A DNA stretch of 64,000 nt from Armatimonadaceae bacterium (GTDB lineage Bacteria; Armatimonadota; Armatimonadia; Armatimonadales; Armatimonadaceae). The stretch spans positions 1 through 64,000 of the forward strand of contig JAUJOK010000001.1 in assembly GCA_030447685.1 (NCBI GenBank). The letters run 5' to 3'. Positions within the stretch are counted from its first letter, which is position 1. Each line of letters starts with the position of its first letter. This document shows, piece after piece, positions 1 to 9,792 of the stretch. Both the position numbers and the translations under genes were made by a program. The notes beneath the pieces are model-generated. The model was not told the origin of the DNA. It made no database searches and worked only from the letters and a program-made list of their open reading frames with translations.

Positions 1-80
1 ACGTCGTCGGCCCACCTGACGAGCGCCTGGTCTTCCAATTCCCCTTCTTCGGGATAGAGTTCTCTTTGCTGTATGACCAT
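1..80 (-). CDS. 5' end of an unidentified protein, cut by the window edge
   Basis: An ATG at 78-80 on the minus strand opens a frame that stays open to the window edge and reads MVIQQRELYPEEGELEDQAL and onward, an acidic start typical of a soluble protein. A weak AAGGCG lies just upstream. It would be divergent from the PhyH gene at 177. Only 26 residues are visible, so no family can be named; it could be a chance open frame. Confidence 0.35.
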   Translation of the reverse strand, partial: MVIQQRELYPEEGELEDQALVRWADD

Positions 81-113
81 AGCAACGCCTTATAATGACG
101 AAGAAGGGTTCCA

Positions 114-142
114 TGAATGGGGCGGAGCATTTCCATTATACT
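114..142 (+). promoter_or_regulatory. possible promoter of the first sugar cluster
   Basis: TATACT at 137-142 is a good -10 hexamer. The matching -35 position at 114-119 (TGAATG) is a weak fit. The start codon follows 34 nt downstream. The same TATACT hexamer recurs upstream of several other genes in this window. Confidence 0.35.
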
Positions 143-176
143 CTTGAGCGTGTAAAATAGGAGCGGAGGGACTTTT

Positions 177-1019
177 ATGTTAAGCGAACAGGAGCAGGCA
201 TCCTACGAACGCGACGGGTACGCTGTGGCGCGGGGACTCTTTACGCCGGAAGAGGTTGTCGCGCTGCGCGAGCATTATATGGGCCTGCGGGCGGCGGGCA
301 CCTATCCCGGCGACTTCGGCGGGGTTGACCTGACCAGCACGGACCCGCTGAAGAAATTTCCGAGAATGATACACATGCATCGGTTCGACGAAACGAGCCT
401 GCGGTGGCTGCTCGATTCGCGTATCAACACGTGCCTGACGGCTCTGCTCGGTCGAGAACCGTATGCCGTGCAGACCATGCTCTACTTCAAGCCGCCGGGG
501 GCACGCGGTCAGGCGCTACATCAAGACCAGTTTTATCTTAAAGTACAGCCGGGTACCTGTATGGCCGCCTGGCTCGCCCTCGACCGCTGCGACGAGGAGA
601 ACGGCTGCATGCGGGTGGTGCCTGGCAGTCATAATCTGCCCGTCCTCTGTACGCAAGCCGCCGACACCAAGGTCAGCTTTACCGACGTCACCGTGCCGCT
701 GCCGCCAGACGCAGAGGCCCAGCCGGTCGTTATGGAAGCCGGTGACGTATTGTTCTTTAACGGCTCCCTGATTCACGGCTCCTACCCCAACACCAGCGCT
801 TACCGGTTTCGGCGCTCCCTCATCGGCCATTACATTGCCGGAGAGGCGCAAAAGGTTGCGCCGTACTATCATCCTATCCTGCGCATGGATGGCAGCGAAG
901 TGACACTGGAAACCAGCGAGGGCGGCGGCCCCTGCGGCGTGTGGGTAGAGCAGGGAGGCAGACCGGCAGTAGCGATGCGGGAACCCGGTCAGACAGTCAC
1001 AGGCCCACAGCATGAGTGA
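177..1019 (+). CDS. phytanoyl-CoA dioxygenase (PhyH) family oxygenase
   Basis: A 280-residue protein of the PhyH superfamily, Fe(II)/2-oxoglutarate-dependent oxygenases with a double-stranded beta-helix fold. The iron triad is visible as H115-Q-D117 (motif ALHQDQF) and H200 (SLIHGSYPN), and the downstream arginines near 210-213 suit 2-oxoglutarate binding. A GSH motif near 150 (VVPGSH) is typical of the family. No signal peptide, so cytoplasmic. The start has a GGAGGGA-like ribosome site. It opens a plus-strand cluster with glycosidases, a second PhyH gene and an FAD enzyme, suggesting oxidation of a sugar- or aromatic-derived substrate, but the substrate cannot be read from sequence. Confident for family, not for substrate. 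Confidence 0.9.
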   Translation: MLSEQEQASYERDGYAVARGLFTPEEVVALREHYMGLRAAGTYPGDFGGVDLTSTDPLKKFPRMIHMHRFDETSLRWLLDSRINTCLTALLGREPYAVQTMLYFKPPGARGQALHQDQFYLKVQPGTCMAAWLALDRCDEENGCMRVVPGSHNLPVLCTQAADTKVSFTDVTVPLPPDAEAQPVVMEAGDVLFFNGSLIHGSYPNTSAYRFRRSLIGHYIAGEAQKVAPYYHPILRMDGSEVTLETSEGGGPCGVWVEQGGRPAVAMREPGQTVTGPQHE

Positions 1020-1098
1020 CTTCTGAGAACCATCCTTCCCCTGACCCTCTCCCGGTCATTATAAACAACGCGTCTGTCATGAAAGGTTGGTGCTTCCC

Positions 1099-3734
1099 AT
1101 GGAACACAACAAGTGCCATTCATCGTTCAAGCTCTTTCGTTCACTTCTGGCAGGGGCAGCCTGGATGTGCTGCCTGCCGGGTACGGCTGCCGTACCCGCC
1201 GAGAAAATGCACCTCAGAAACCCCTTTTTTGACATTGTTCTGCATAAGAACGGGAGTGTTACCCGCCTGCGCACGGACCCCGCAGGAACCAGCCATATCA
1301 AGGCGACCGAGTTTACGCGCAGCCTGCGGCCTGAGAACTGGGAAGCAGTGAAGGAAACGCGCCTTACCGGGACGGCGACCCGCGCCACACTGGGGCCGCT
1401 CCGTGTGTGGCAGCCGCTGCCGCTTATCGTCGCGGATCCGGCAAAAACAACGCGCGCGGATAAGCTGTTGCCGGGAGAGACGCTCGCGCAGACTTTCCGG
1501 GTGCCGGAAGGCGTTGTCTTCGATGCGGTCACCGTACGGATTCCCACCTGGAACACCAAAACCTCCGGGGCAAAGCTGCGGCTGTTTCAGGGGACGCGCT
1601 TGCTTGCCGAGCGACAAATGACTAATGCAGTGGATAACACCTGGCAGGAGATACGCCCTCGCCACGAGCAGGGGCCGGGTGTATACCGTGTGGAGATCAC
1701 GGAGCCGGTGGGTGAGATCGGGTGGTGGACCCGTCCTGATGATGGCTACCCGGAGGGGCAGGCGCTGCGAAACGGCGTTCCCGAGGCCGGGGACCGCGCG
1801 CTGCGCGTGGCGGCCCGGCAGGCGGTGGGGAACGGTTCATTACGCTTCTCCCTCGACAAGGCAACGCTGACGATAGAGTCCGAGCTAAAGCCCACAGCGG
1901 CGGTGCGGCTGGCATCCCCCCATCCCAAGGATGCGCTGCCGTGGCGATGGCAAACAAGTTGGACGAAGCGCGGCTACGATTGCACGCCCAAAGCGGGCGT
2001 CGTCTTCAGCCGCTTTTTCTCGGACAACCAGCGCTACATGGCCGCCGCGCAGCTAAAGCGGCGCGACCACGGCGGTCTGAGATTTACCGACTCTCGGTGG
2101 ATAGAGATGGAAGGCACCGAAAGCGCGGATATTCGCCTGGAGGGCGACCGGCTCGCGCTGCACTGGGAGATGACCGAAGATGTTCTTTCGCTCCGGGTGG
2201 ATACAGCGCAGAACCGGGACGAGGGGACCGGCATCCTGCGCTCCCGCCTTCGCGTGACGACACGGGCGCGTACGGATTCGGTCCCTTCCACCTATCCGCG
2301 CTTTTCCTTTGCCGACAAACGACTGACGGAAGATACCAACCGTTTCTGGTGGGAGCGCGCCTTCAGTTATCCGAGTCCGGCCCTGCCCGCTGCCTGGTTC
2401 GAATGGATGGCGATTACTCGCTGCTGGGTGGGCGGCCCGGCGCGCGACGGGGAGATGCGGCAACTGGAAACCTACCCGATGACGCCGGAAGGTTATGTGC
2501 ATACCTGGCGGCGGGACATCGGCTGGCCCCTGCGCCCAAGCCGACCACGGATACGCGCCATTCGGATACAAATGCGCGGTTCATTCTGGCCTGCTGGCGC
2601 TACTGGCGCTGGAGCGGCGATGACGCCTTTCTTCGGCGGCAGGCCGACCTGCCGCGCCATGCGCTATCAGCTTCGGAATCTGCGCGGCGCGGAGGGGTTG
2701 ATCGTCACGGAAAGCAAGGATATTCAGGGCCGCCACCAGGATCAAAGCAACAACTACTGGGACATTTTGCCGTTCGGCCATCTGGATGCGTATGCCAACG
2801 CTGTCTTTTACGGTTCCTTAACCGCTATGGAGGAGATGGAAACGGCTTTAAGCGGCGACGGTGCGCCCCCCAGCACAGACTACGCCGTGCTGCGGAAAAA
2901 GGCTCATGAGCGCTTTGACACCGTCTTCTGGGATGCGGCGAAGGGACGCTATATTGGCTGCGTGGATGTGGACGGCAAGCGGCATGACTATGGCTTTACC
3001 TTCGTGAACATCGAGGCGCTGTATTACGGCCTGGGGGACGCGCAAAAGGCGCGGCGTATCTACCGCTGGATGGAGACGGAGCCGACCTCCTCCGGCAAGG
3101 CGGACACGTACTCGCGCTTCATCTTCGCGCCACGCGCCACGACCGTGCATAACCCGATGTGGAAACCGGATGCCCCACCCGCCGAGTTACGCAACCCGAC
3201 ACCGCCCTGGTGGGTATCGTGGTGGAGGGGAACGCCCTACGAGCAGCAGTGCCAGGACGGCGGCGCTATCCTGTATGTCTCCTATTTTGACCTGATGGTC
3301 CGACTGCGCTACTTGGGAGCGGATAACGCCTGGAAACGCTGGCTGGAGATACTGGGCCGTTACCGTCTGCCCGACCGCCTCAGCGGCGGCGCGCCGCCAC
3401 GGGAGAGAAGCCGCAGCAGGAGGACGCGGGGCAGGTAGGTGTGGATTATCCCTTCCCCGAAAGCGGCATGGTCCCCTGTTTTCTGCTTTATGGGATTCTG
3501 GGACTGAAGCCACCCCGGCGGGGCTTCAGATCAGTCCGCGCTTGCCGGAAGCTCTGAAATTCTGCCGAAGTGCGCAATGTCGTCTGGCAGGGGGCGACGC
3601 TGACGGTTCGCGTCACGCCAAAAGCCGTGGAACTGCGCGGCAGGAAACGTGACGGGAGTATCTTTACGAAAAGCACGGGATTATCCGCGACAGGCAGCTT
3701 CCTCATTCCTGCCGCCGAGGTGACTGCGCGATGA
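1099..3734 (+). pseudogene. exported six-hairpin glycosidase-like protein, interrupted by several frameshifts
   Basis: A secreted (signal peptide roughly residues 8-35) protein of about 870 residues, with an N-terminal beta-rich half and a C-terminal (alpha/alpha)6 half resembling GH63/GH95/MGH1-type glycosidases. The ATG at 1099 is preferred over the TTG at 1087 because GAAAGG upstream is better spaced. The frame is broken at about 2533 (one G lost, so WPLAPKPT becomes WPLRPSRP), about 2657 (two bases lost, restoring the frame at AMRYQL), about 3401, about 3501 and about 3567. The conserved C-terminal reading GQVGVDYPFPESG, then TPAGLQISPRLPEAL, then VRNVVWQGATL, is spread over three frames before the TGA at 3732-3734. 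Every break is explained by loss of 1-2 bases and the protein sequence between breaks is well kept, so this is either very recent decay or sequencing error. Confidence 0.75.
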
Positions 3735-3992
3735 ACTCTCTCGCCGCTTCTCCGGCAATAGCGGTCTTCTCTGGTAATGCCGCTATAATAGCAAAACGCA
3801 TTGTCAGTGCTATGACCTTTCTCGTCTTTGACAAACACTTGGTTAAGCAGCTCGTAAATCAGCGGCTCAGCCCTGGCAAAAGCTTCCGCCGGCAATGGAC
3901 GCGCGCCGACGACTGAGATGAAGCTTTCCCGGCCCCCCTCCGGATGAAGGAGGGGGAAACTACCCGCACCTGCTCAGAAAGAAGGGTAAACC
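3735..3992. other. intergenic spacer with a small C-rich hairpin
   Basis: Between the broken glycosidase and the second PhyH gene. It holds TATAAT at 3784-3789 without a good -35, and a CCCCCCTCC/GGAGGGGG hairpin at about 3935-3957 that resembles the CCTCTCCC repeats elsewhere. A 61-codon open frame starting at 3731 has no ribosome site and no recognisable features, and is not called. Confidence 0.5.
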
Positions 3993-4916
3993 ATGATCAC
4001 TACCGAGTCGCACCCGCCCGTCACTCTTTCCCCACAGCAGCGCGCCGATTTTGACCGTGACGGCTTTCTCATTCTGCGTGGCGCGCTCGCTCCGGACGAC
4101 ATCGCGTATTTCACTGCCATTGTGGACCGTCTGGATGCCGATTGGCGGCGGCAGAAGGAACTTACGCCTGAGGCCACCGTGGAGATTCGCAACGCCGTCG
4201 CTCGGCCCGGCGGCGATGCGCTTTTGCCCCTTCTGGACTGGCCGACGACCTTCCCGCTTATGGCGCAGATACTGGGCTGGAACATTCAGCTTACCACCTC
4301 GCATGTCTTTGTCCGCACGCCTAATCCTAATGAAAAGGTCACCTTCAAGGCGATTGACTGGCACTGCGACGGCCCGTCGCCCGAAAAGTTCCCGATCATC
4401 AACGGCGTGCACCCGCTTCTTTACGCCAAGATTGGCTACTTCCTGACCGATCTGTCCGAACCGGACAAGGGCAACCTGCGCGTGGTCCCCGGTTCGCACC
4501 GGTCGGCTGCCCCGCCGCCGCGCGACCCGGCTACCGGCGATCCGGTCGGGGCGATTCAAGTTCTTACGCGGCCCGGTGATGCGGTTCTCTTCGAGCAGCG
4601 CACCTGGCACGCGGTGGGGCCAAACTATTCGAATGAGCCGCGTAAGAACATCTATATAGGCTACTGCTACCGCTGGATGAAAGCCATCGACTTTACCGCG
4701 CAGTCACCGGAACTTTTAGCCAGGGCTAACCCGATCCAGAAACAACTCCTGGGCCATGCTTCCGATGACCTGTCCTATTACCTGCCGATGAAGAACGCAG
4801 GGCAGGACGTTCCGCTGAAAGCATGGCTGGAAGAGCGGAGCGGAGCGGAACGGCAGCCGGAGGCAATTCCGGCACAAGGAACTTCCCATGTCCCTCCTGC
4901 ACCACGAAACTCATGA
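3993..4916 (+). CDS. phytanoyl-CoA dioxygenase (PhyH) family oxygenase
   Basis: A 307-residue non-heme iron oxygenase of the PhyH superfamily, only distantly similar to the one at 177. Iron ligands are H124-C-D126 (DWHCDGPSP) and H206 (RTWHAVGPN), with R217 placed for 2-oxoglutarate. The core is preceded by the usual DGFLILRG start and contains VVPGSH. The start has AAGAAGGG about 8 nt upstream. Its 3' end overlaps the next gene by 29 nt, which implies translational coupling with the FAD oxidoreductase. Two PhyH enzymes flanking a glycosidase in one cluster suggest consecutive oxidation or demethylation steps. Substrate unknown. Confidence 0.9.
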   Translation: MITTESHPPVTLSPQQRADFDRDGFLILRGALAPDDIAYFTAIVDRLDADWRRQKELTPEATVEIRNAVARPGGDALLPLLDWPTTFPLMAQILGWNIQLTTSHVFVRTPNPNEKVTFKAIDWHCDGPSPEKFPIINGVHPLLYAKIGYFLTDLSEPDKGNLRVVPGSHRSAAPPPRDPATGDPVGAIQVLTRPGDAVLFEQRTWHAVGPNYSNEPRKNIYIGYCYRWMKAIDFTAQSPELLARANPIQKQLLGHASDDLSYYLPMKNAGQDVPLKAWLEERSGAERQPEAIPAQGTSHVPPAPRNS

Positions 4917-6762
4917 GTTTGATGTCTGCGTCATCGGCGGGGGCATGGCCGGCATGTGCGCCGCCCTGGCCGCCGCCAGGAACGGGGCGAAGACCGCCCT
5001 TGTCCACGACCGCCCCGTTTTCGGCGGCAACGCCTCCAGCGAAGTCCGCATGTGGATCTGCGGCGCGCACGGCAAGCACAACAAGGAGACCGGCCTTCTT
5101 GAAGAGATCCAACTGGAGAACCAGTATCAGAACCCATCGCTGAACTACTCGATCTGGGACGGCGTCCTTTACGGCAAGATTCACTTCCAGCCCAATCTGA
5201 CCCCCCTGCTCAACTGCTCCTGCACCGACGCGGCGATGGACGGCGACCGTATCGTGAGTATCACAGCCTGGCAGCTCACCAGTCAGACCTGGCACACGAT
5301 CCACGCGCGGCAGTTCATCGACTGCTCCGGCGATTCCATCCTGGCGGCGGTGACACCGGCACAGTTTCGCGTGGGCCGTGAAGCCCGCAGCGAGTTCGAC
5401 GAGGATATCGAGCCTGCCGTGGCCGACTCCAAGACAATGGGCAACAGCCTGCTGATCCAGCTTCGCCGCACCGACGAGCCGCAGTCGTTTATCCCGCCCC
5501 GGTGGGCGTACAGGTTCACGCGGCCCGAAGACCTGCCGCACCGGATGCACGGGGTGAACGGAACCAATTTTTGGTGGATTGAACTGGGCGGGCTGGATGA
5601 TACTATACGGGATGCCGAAGCCATTCGTGACGAACTGATGCGGGTCGGCTATGGCGTGTGGGACTATATCAAGAACCATGCTCCCGAGCGCGACAAGGCA
5701 GAGAATTGGGCACTGGAGTGGATCGGGTCCTTACCGGGTAAGCGCGAGAACCGCCGCTATGTCGGCGACCATATCCTGACGCAGAACGATGTGCGGGCCG
5801 GGGGAGCGTTCGACGACACCGTCGCCTACGGCGGCTGGTCGATGGACGATCATCACCCAGCGGGGCTTCTTTATCCGGGCAAACCGACTATCTTCCATCC
5901 GGCCCCCTCGCCCTATGGCATTCCCTATCGCAGTCTCTACTCGCGCAACATTGCAAACCTGCTGTTCGCCGGGCGCAATATCTCGGTGACACACGCGGCG
6001 CTGTCCTCGACGCGCGTGATGGCTACCTGCGCCGTTATCGGTCAGGCGGCGGGAACGGCGGCGGCGCAGTGCGCCCGGCAGAACTGCGACCCCCGCTCGC
6101 TGAGCAGCGGCCCGCGCCTGCGTGAGATGCAGCAGACACTGATGGACGATGACTGCTGGCTGCCGGGCCTTCGGCGCGAAGTATCGTGTCTGGCACAATC
6201 AGCAACGCTGGGAGGCGAGGGGCAGGACGCGCCGCTTTTGCGGGATGGACTGGAGCGTGACCGCCCCGACGAATCCCACGCGTGGGTGGGCGTGGTCGGC
6301 AGCGCGATTGAATACCACTGGAACCACGCGGTCCGCCTGGCGGGCGTGCGCTTCACCTTCGACAGCAATCTGGCGCACCTGAAGCGCATGCCGTGCAGCT
6401 ACCCGCAGAACGGGGGGCGCTGCGCTGTGCCCGGCTCGCTGGTGAAGCGTTTTCGCATTGAGGCGATGGACGATGCCCGGCGCTGGAACACCGTCTATCG
6501 GGAAGAAAACAACTATCAGCGGCTGGCCCGCGTGCCACTCACGGTGGAAACCTCGGCGCTGCGATTCGTGCCGGAGAAGACCTGGGGGGACGAGGAAGTC
6601 CGCGTATTCGCTTTTGAGCCTTTGGAGACGTACGAACCGAAGATCCCGCAGGCAGTAGACGGGCCGCACATCAGCGACGTCAGGGCGAACGTAGACGCCG
6701 CACACCTCGCCCCGCCGGAAAGCGGACTGGAAAGCGCGGCGAAAACGGGCCACAGCGCGTGA
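4888..6762 (+). CDS. FAD-dependent oxidoreductase
   Basis: A 624-residue flavoprotein. The FAD dinucleotide fold is at the N-terminus (FDVCVIGGGMAGMCAALAAAR, residues 11-31), followed by FGGNASSEVR near 45-55, a hallmark of the FAD-dependent oxidoreductases found in planctomycete and armatimonad sugar clusters. A second cofactor-contact motif is NLLFAGRNISVTHAAL near 355-370. Residues from about 425 on form a family-typical C-terminal domain starting near CWLPGLRREVS. No signal peptide. AAGGAA lies 5 nt before the ATG, inside the end of the upstream PhyH gene. Likely oxidises a sugar or cyclitol derivative; the substrate is not predictable from sequence. Confidence 0.88.
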   Translation: MSLLHHETHEFDVCVIGGGMAGMCAALAAARNGAKTALVHDRPVFGGNASSEVRMWICGAHGKHNKETGLLEEIQLENQYQNPSLNYSIWDGVLYGKIHFQPNLTPLLNCSCTDAAMDGDRIVSITAWQLTSQTWHTIHARQFIDCSGDSILAAVTPAQFRVGREARSEFDEDIEPAVADSKTMGNSLLIQLRRTDEPQSFIPPRWAYRFTRPEDLPHRMHGVNGTNFWWIELGGLDDTIRDAEAIRDELMRVGYGVWDYIKNHAPERDKAENWALEWIGSLPGKRENRRYVGDHILTQNDVRAGGAFDDTVAYGGWSMDDHHPAGLLYPGKPTIFHPAPSPYGIPYRSLYSRNIANLLFAGRNISVTHAALSSTRVMATCAVIGQAAGTAAAQCARQNCDPRSLSSGPRLREMQQTLMDDDCWLPGLRREVSCLAQSATLGGEGQDAPLLRDGLERDRPDESHAWVGVVGSAIEYHWNHAVRLAGVRFTFDSNLAHLKRMPCSYPQNGGRCAVPGSLVKRFRIEAMDDARRWNTVYREENNYQRLARVPLTVETSALRFVPEKTWGDEEVRVFAFEPLETYEPKIPQAVDGPHISDVRANVDAAHLAPPESGLESAAKTGHSA

Positions 6763-6784
6763 AATAAAAAAGATTGCGTCGTAG

Positions 6785-8842
6785 ATGAACGATACCCAGG
6801 TGCATCCTGCTATGCAAGAAGCTGCCGTTCCGGCGGCGCTTCCCTTCACGCACGCGCGGACAGCAAACGATGCGCGTCAGGCCGCGCGTCCCAACCCCCG
6901 CGCTGTCACCACGCGGGCAGTTATGCTTGGTCTTCTGGGCACAGCGCTCCTGTGCGCGGTCACGCCCTACAACAACTACAAGATCGCCGCCACGCTGCTC
7001 GGGGGCAACCAGTTTCCCATCTTCGCGTTGTTTGTTCTTCTCCTCCTGGTCGGCCTCAATATCCCCCTGCGCCTTTTCCGGCGCGCTCTGGCGTTCACTA
7101 CCGGCGAGATGCTGACAATCTGGACGATGATCCTGGTCGCCTCCGGCATCCCCTCGTCGGGCATGATGCGAACCTTTATTCCCAGCATTGCCGCACCGCT
7201 CTACTTCTCCAACAGCCAGAATAACTGGGAGCAAAAGGTCTGGGGCGGCATGCCGGAGTGGCTGAAGATGCATGACGCCGACGCGGCGAAGGCCTTCTTC
7301 ACCGGCTATCCGCGTGGGCAGGAGCGTATCCCCTGGAACGCTTGGATTGGCCCGCTCTTTTTCTGGGGCCTCTTCGCCATCTTCTTCCTCATCGCCTCGT
7401 TCTGCGTCGCCAACCTGCTTCGGCGTCAATGGATTGAGAACGAGAAGTTCGCCTTTCCGCTGGTGACGCTGCCGGTCCTGCTGGCCGAGGAGCCGCAGGA
7501 AGGCAGGCTGGTGAACGATCTGCTGCGCCGCCCGCTGCTCTGGCTTGCGGTGGGCCTCACCACAGCCCTTCACAGCGTGAAAGGGATGCACCTGCTGTAC
7601 CCGAGCGTGCCGGACATCCCGCTGCAATGGAATCTCAACGACTACCTCACCGTCTCGCCGTGGAACCAGATCGGCCTGTTCCCGGCGATGATCTTCCTGC
7701 TGGTTATCGGCCTTTCCTACCTCCTTTCCACAGAGGTCGCCTTCTCGCTCTGGTTTTTCTTCCTGTTCTACAAACTTGAGATCCTGCTCTGCGCGATCTA
7801 CAACTGGGACATGCGCGCGCCTCTGGGCTGGTACAGCCAGAAGATGTTCCACGCGCTCCAGGCCTTTGGAGGCGCGACCGGGCTGCTGGTATGGACGCTC
7901 TGGACGGCGCGGGGGCACCTGCGGGCGGTATGGGAAAAGGCGACCCGTAGTCCACATGCTTCCCGCATTGATGACTCGGCGGAGATGCTTTCCTATCGTG
8001 CTACGGTACTCGGCTTGTTTATCTCTTATGGCGGCATGGGGTTATGGCTGTATCTGGCCGAAGTGCCGCTCCTGCTGATTGCGCTTTCGCTCTTTCTCAC
8101 GACACTGGCCCTCGTGGTAATCTCGTGGCTGGTCTGTCAGGCGGGAATGCTGTTCATGGCGATGCCGTACGGCAACATAGACATCGTGTCCTCTACCGTG
8201 GGAACGGCTTCCCTCAAGATCCCGCCGCTTTACACGCTGTATAGCGCGGAAGGCTCGTTCATTTACAACACACGCGAAATGGTCATTCCCTCGCTGCTCA
8301 ACGGTGCCAAGACGGCGGACGCCGCGCGCTTTTCCGTCCGCCCGCTGGTATGGGCCATGGCCCTATCGGTGGGCGTGGGGCTGGTCGTCTCGGCCTGGGC
8401 ATCACTCTGGCTGCCGTACTACAACGGCGGCGGCAATGCGATGGCGAACGCGTGGACCTACAGCACCGGGCCACAGCTTCCGCTGCGCATCTTCGGCGCG
8501 GCGGCCTCTGTCCCGTACGTCGGTTCCTGGACAAACTGGCTGCACATTTTCGGCGGCTTCGTCGGCGTCTTCGGCCTTCTTGCTTCGCGCTCCCTGTGGA
8601 ACGTCGGCCTGCACCCCATCGGCTTTTTGGGCGCATCGACCCACGCCGTGCACTCGCTGTGGTTCTCGTTCTTTCTGGGATGGCTCTGCAAATGGCTGCT
8701 CCAGCGCTACGGCGGCATGAAAGACTACACTATGGCCCTGCCGTTTTTCCTGGGCCTGATCGTCGGCGACGTCCTGAACGCCATTGTCTGGGTCGTCCTC
8801 GGCTACCTGACCAACACCGGCTACAACATTATGCCGACGTAG
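6785..8842 (+). CDS. polytopic membrane protein of the DUF6785/DUF6784 type
   Basis: A 685-residue inner-membrane protein with a basic cytoplasmic N-terminus of about 40 residues and roughly 12-14 hydrophobic segments spread to the C-terminus. The spacing and motifs (TPYNNYKI, GGNQFP, IENEKFAFPLVTLP, and GLHPIGFLGASTHAVHSLW near the end) match the DUF6785-type family known mainly from Planctomycetes, Armatimonadota and Lentisphaerae. The function is unproven, but the family commonly sits in sugar or organic-acid clusters and has an OPT-transporter-like look, so uptake of the cluster's substrate is a reasonable guess. It begins 22 nt after the FAD gene. Confidence 0.8.
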   Translation: MNDTQVHPAMQEAAVPAALPFTHARTANDARQAARPNPRAVTTRAVMLGLLGTALLCAVTPYNNYKIAATLLGGNQFPIFALFVLLLLVGLNIPLRLFRRALAFTTGEMLTIWTMILVASGIPSSGMMRTFIPSIAAPLYFSNSQNNWEQKVWGGMPEWLKMHDADAAKAFFTGYPRGQERIPWNAWIGPLFFWGLFAIFFLIASFCVANLLRRQWIENEKFAFPLVTLPVLLAEEPQEGRLVNDLLRRPLLWLAVGLTTALHSVKGMHLLYPSVPDIPLQWNLNDYLTVSPWNQIGLFPAMIFLLVIGLSYLLSTEVAFSLWFFFLFYKLEILLCAIYNWDMRAPLGWYSQKMFHALQAFGGATGLLVWTLWTARGHLRAVWEKATRSPHASRIDDSAEMLSYRATVLGLFISYGGMGLWLYLAEVPLLLIALSLFLTTLALVVISWLVCQAGMLFMAMPYGNIDIVSSTVGTASLKIPPLYTLYSAEGSFIYNTREMVIPSLLNGAKTADAARFSVRPLVWAMALSVGVGLVVSAWASLWLPYYNGGGNAMANAWTYSTGPQLPLRIFGAAASVPYVGSWTNWLHIFGGFVGVFGLLASRSLWNVGLHPIGFLGASTHAVHSLWFSFFLGWLCKWLLQRYGGMKDYTMALPFFLGLIVGDVLNAIVWVVLGYLTNTGYNIMPT

Positions 8843-8913
8843 CGCAGAACCGCATCCTCCGCAGGGTCAATAACCGCACCGACGCTCTGATCCCGCAGGC
8901 ATGCGGCAACTGT

Positions 8914-9792
8914 ATGAAACAAGGAGATGATCTGCTTCACAGCGAACATTACGGCACCGTGGCCTCTTCTTCTCCAGATTCCGCCAACCTCAAGATGCCC
9001 CTGCGCAAACGCCGCCTGGAATGCGATCTATCCCCGCCGATCCAGAGCTACCTGAGCGCGCAGGGCTACACCGTCCGCAGCGAGGTCAACGGCTGCGACA
9101 TCACGGCTCTGGACGGCGACAGGCTCATCGTCATCGAGATGAAAAAGTCATTTTCCACCGATCTGCTGATACAGGCGACCGAGCGGCAGCGGGTGGCCGA
9201 CAGCGTCTATGTTGCCCTGCCGGTAGAAGGCGGTAAGCAGCGGGCAGAGCAGCGCTACAGCAAGCGGTGGCGCGGTATCGAACGTCTTTTGAAGCGGCTC
9301 GAACTGGGCCTTCTCCTGGTTCATTTCCCCGGCGATACGGACACCGCCGTCGATCAGCAGCCAGCGGTCGAGATTGTCTTTCACCCCATCACCGCGCCCA
9401 GGCCCCGCCGCAAGCCCAGAGTACGCCATGCCCTCCTGCGGGAGATCGCGGGCCGCTCCGGCGATTACAATGTCGGGGGCACCGGCGGGCGGGCGGTTTT
9501 GACGGCCTATCGCGAGCAGGCTATCTTTATCGCCTGCTGCCTGGAGCGGTTCGGGCCGATGAGTCCCTGCGCCCTGCGCGCTCTGGGCACCAGCCCCAGG
9601 ACACAGAACATCCTGTTCAAGAATGTCTACGGCTGGTTCGAACGGCGGGAGCGCGGTATCTACGCCGTAAGCGCCACAGGCTGCGAGGAGATAGCCCGCG
9701 CCTATCCCGCTGTCGCCGCTGTCTACGCCGCCCGGCTGGACGAGGGGAACGGGGCCGCAACGAAAGAGGCAGCAGAAGAGGCCGGTGGGTGA
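8914..9792 (+). CDS. DUF2161 family, PD-(D/E)XK nuclease-fold protein
   Basis: The N-terminal half (LSPPIQSYLSAQGYTVRSEV, then NGCDITALDGDRLIVIEMKKSFSTDLLIQATERQRVADSVYVALP) closely matches the DUF2161 pattern, a predicted PD-(D/E)XK phosphodiesterase. The acidic residue of GCDI and the E-x-K of VIEMKK are the likely metal-binding core. The C-terminal half (REQAIFIACCLERFGPMSPCALRALG) is the winged-helix-like part seen in relatives. The ATG at 8914 is used, although a later ATG at 8995 remains possible and neither has a strong ribosome site. The stop codon TGA overlaps the next ATG by one base (TGATG), so the gene is translationally coupled to the BNR protein. A nuclease-fold protein is out of place in a sugar cluster. 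Confidence 0.75.
   Translation: MKQGDDLLHSEHYGTVASSSPDSANLKMPLRKRRLECDLSPPIQSYLSAQGYTVRSEVNGCDITALDGDRLIVIEMKKSFSTDLLIQATERQRVADSVYVALPVEGGKQRAEQRYSKRWRGIERLLKRLELGLLLVHFPGDTDTAVDQQPAVEIVFHPITAPRPRRKPRVRHALLREIAGRSGDYNVGGTGGRAVLTAYREQAIFIACCLERFGPMSPCALRALGTSPRTQNILFKNVYGWFERRERGIYAVSATGCEEIARAYPAVAAVYAARLDEGNGAATKEAAEEAGG

Noticed and set aside
1941-2909. 322-codon frame inside the first glycosidase, considered as a separate gene
   Set aside because: Only its 2533-2657 part is protein-like and this is the shifted stretch of the glycosidase; the rest is a shadow.
3731-3916. 61-codon open frame after the broken glycosidase
   Set aside because: No ribosome site, no conserved feature, and its ATG overlaps the glycosidase stop.
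6680-7957. 425-codon minus-strand open frame
   Set aside because: Antisense to the DUF6785 membrane protein; its Arg/Glu/Gly-rich composition is typical of GC-rich shadows.
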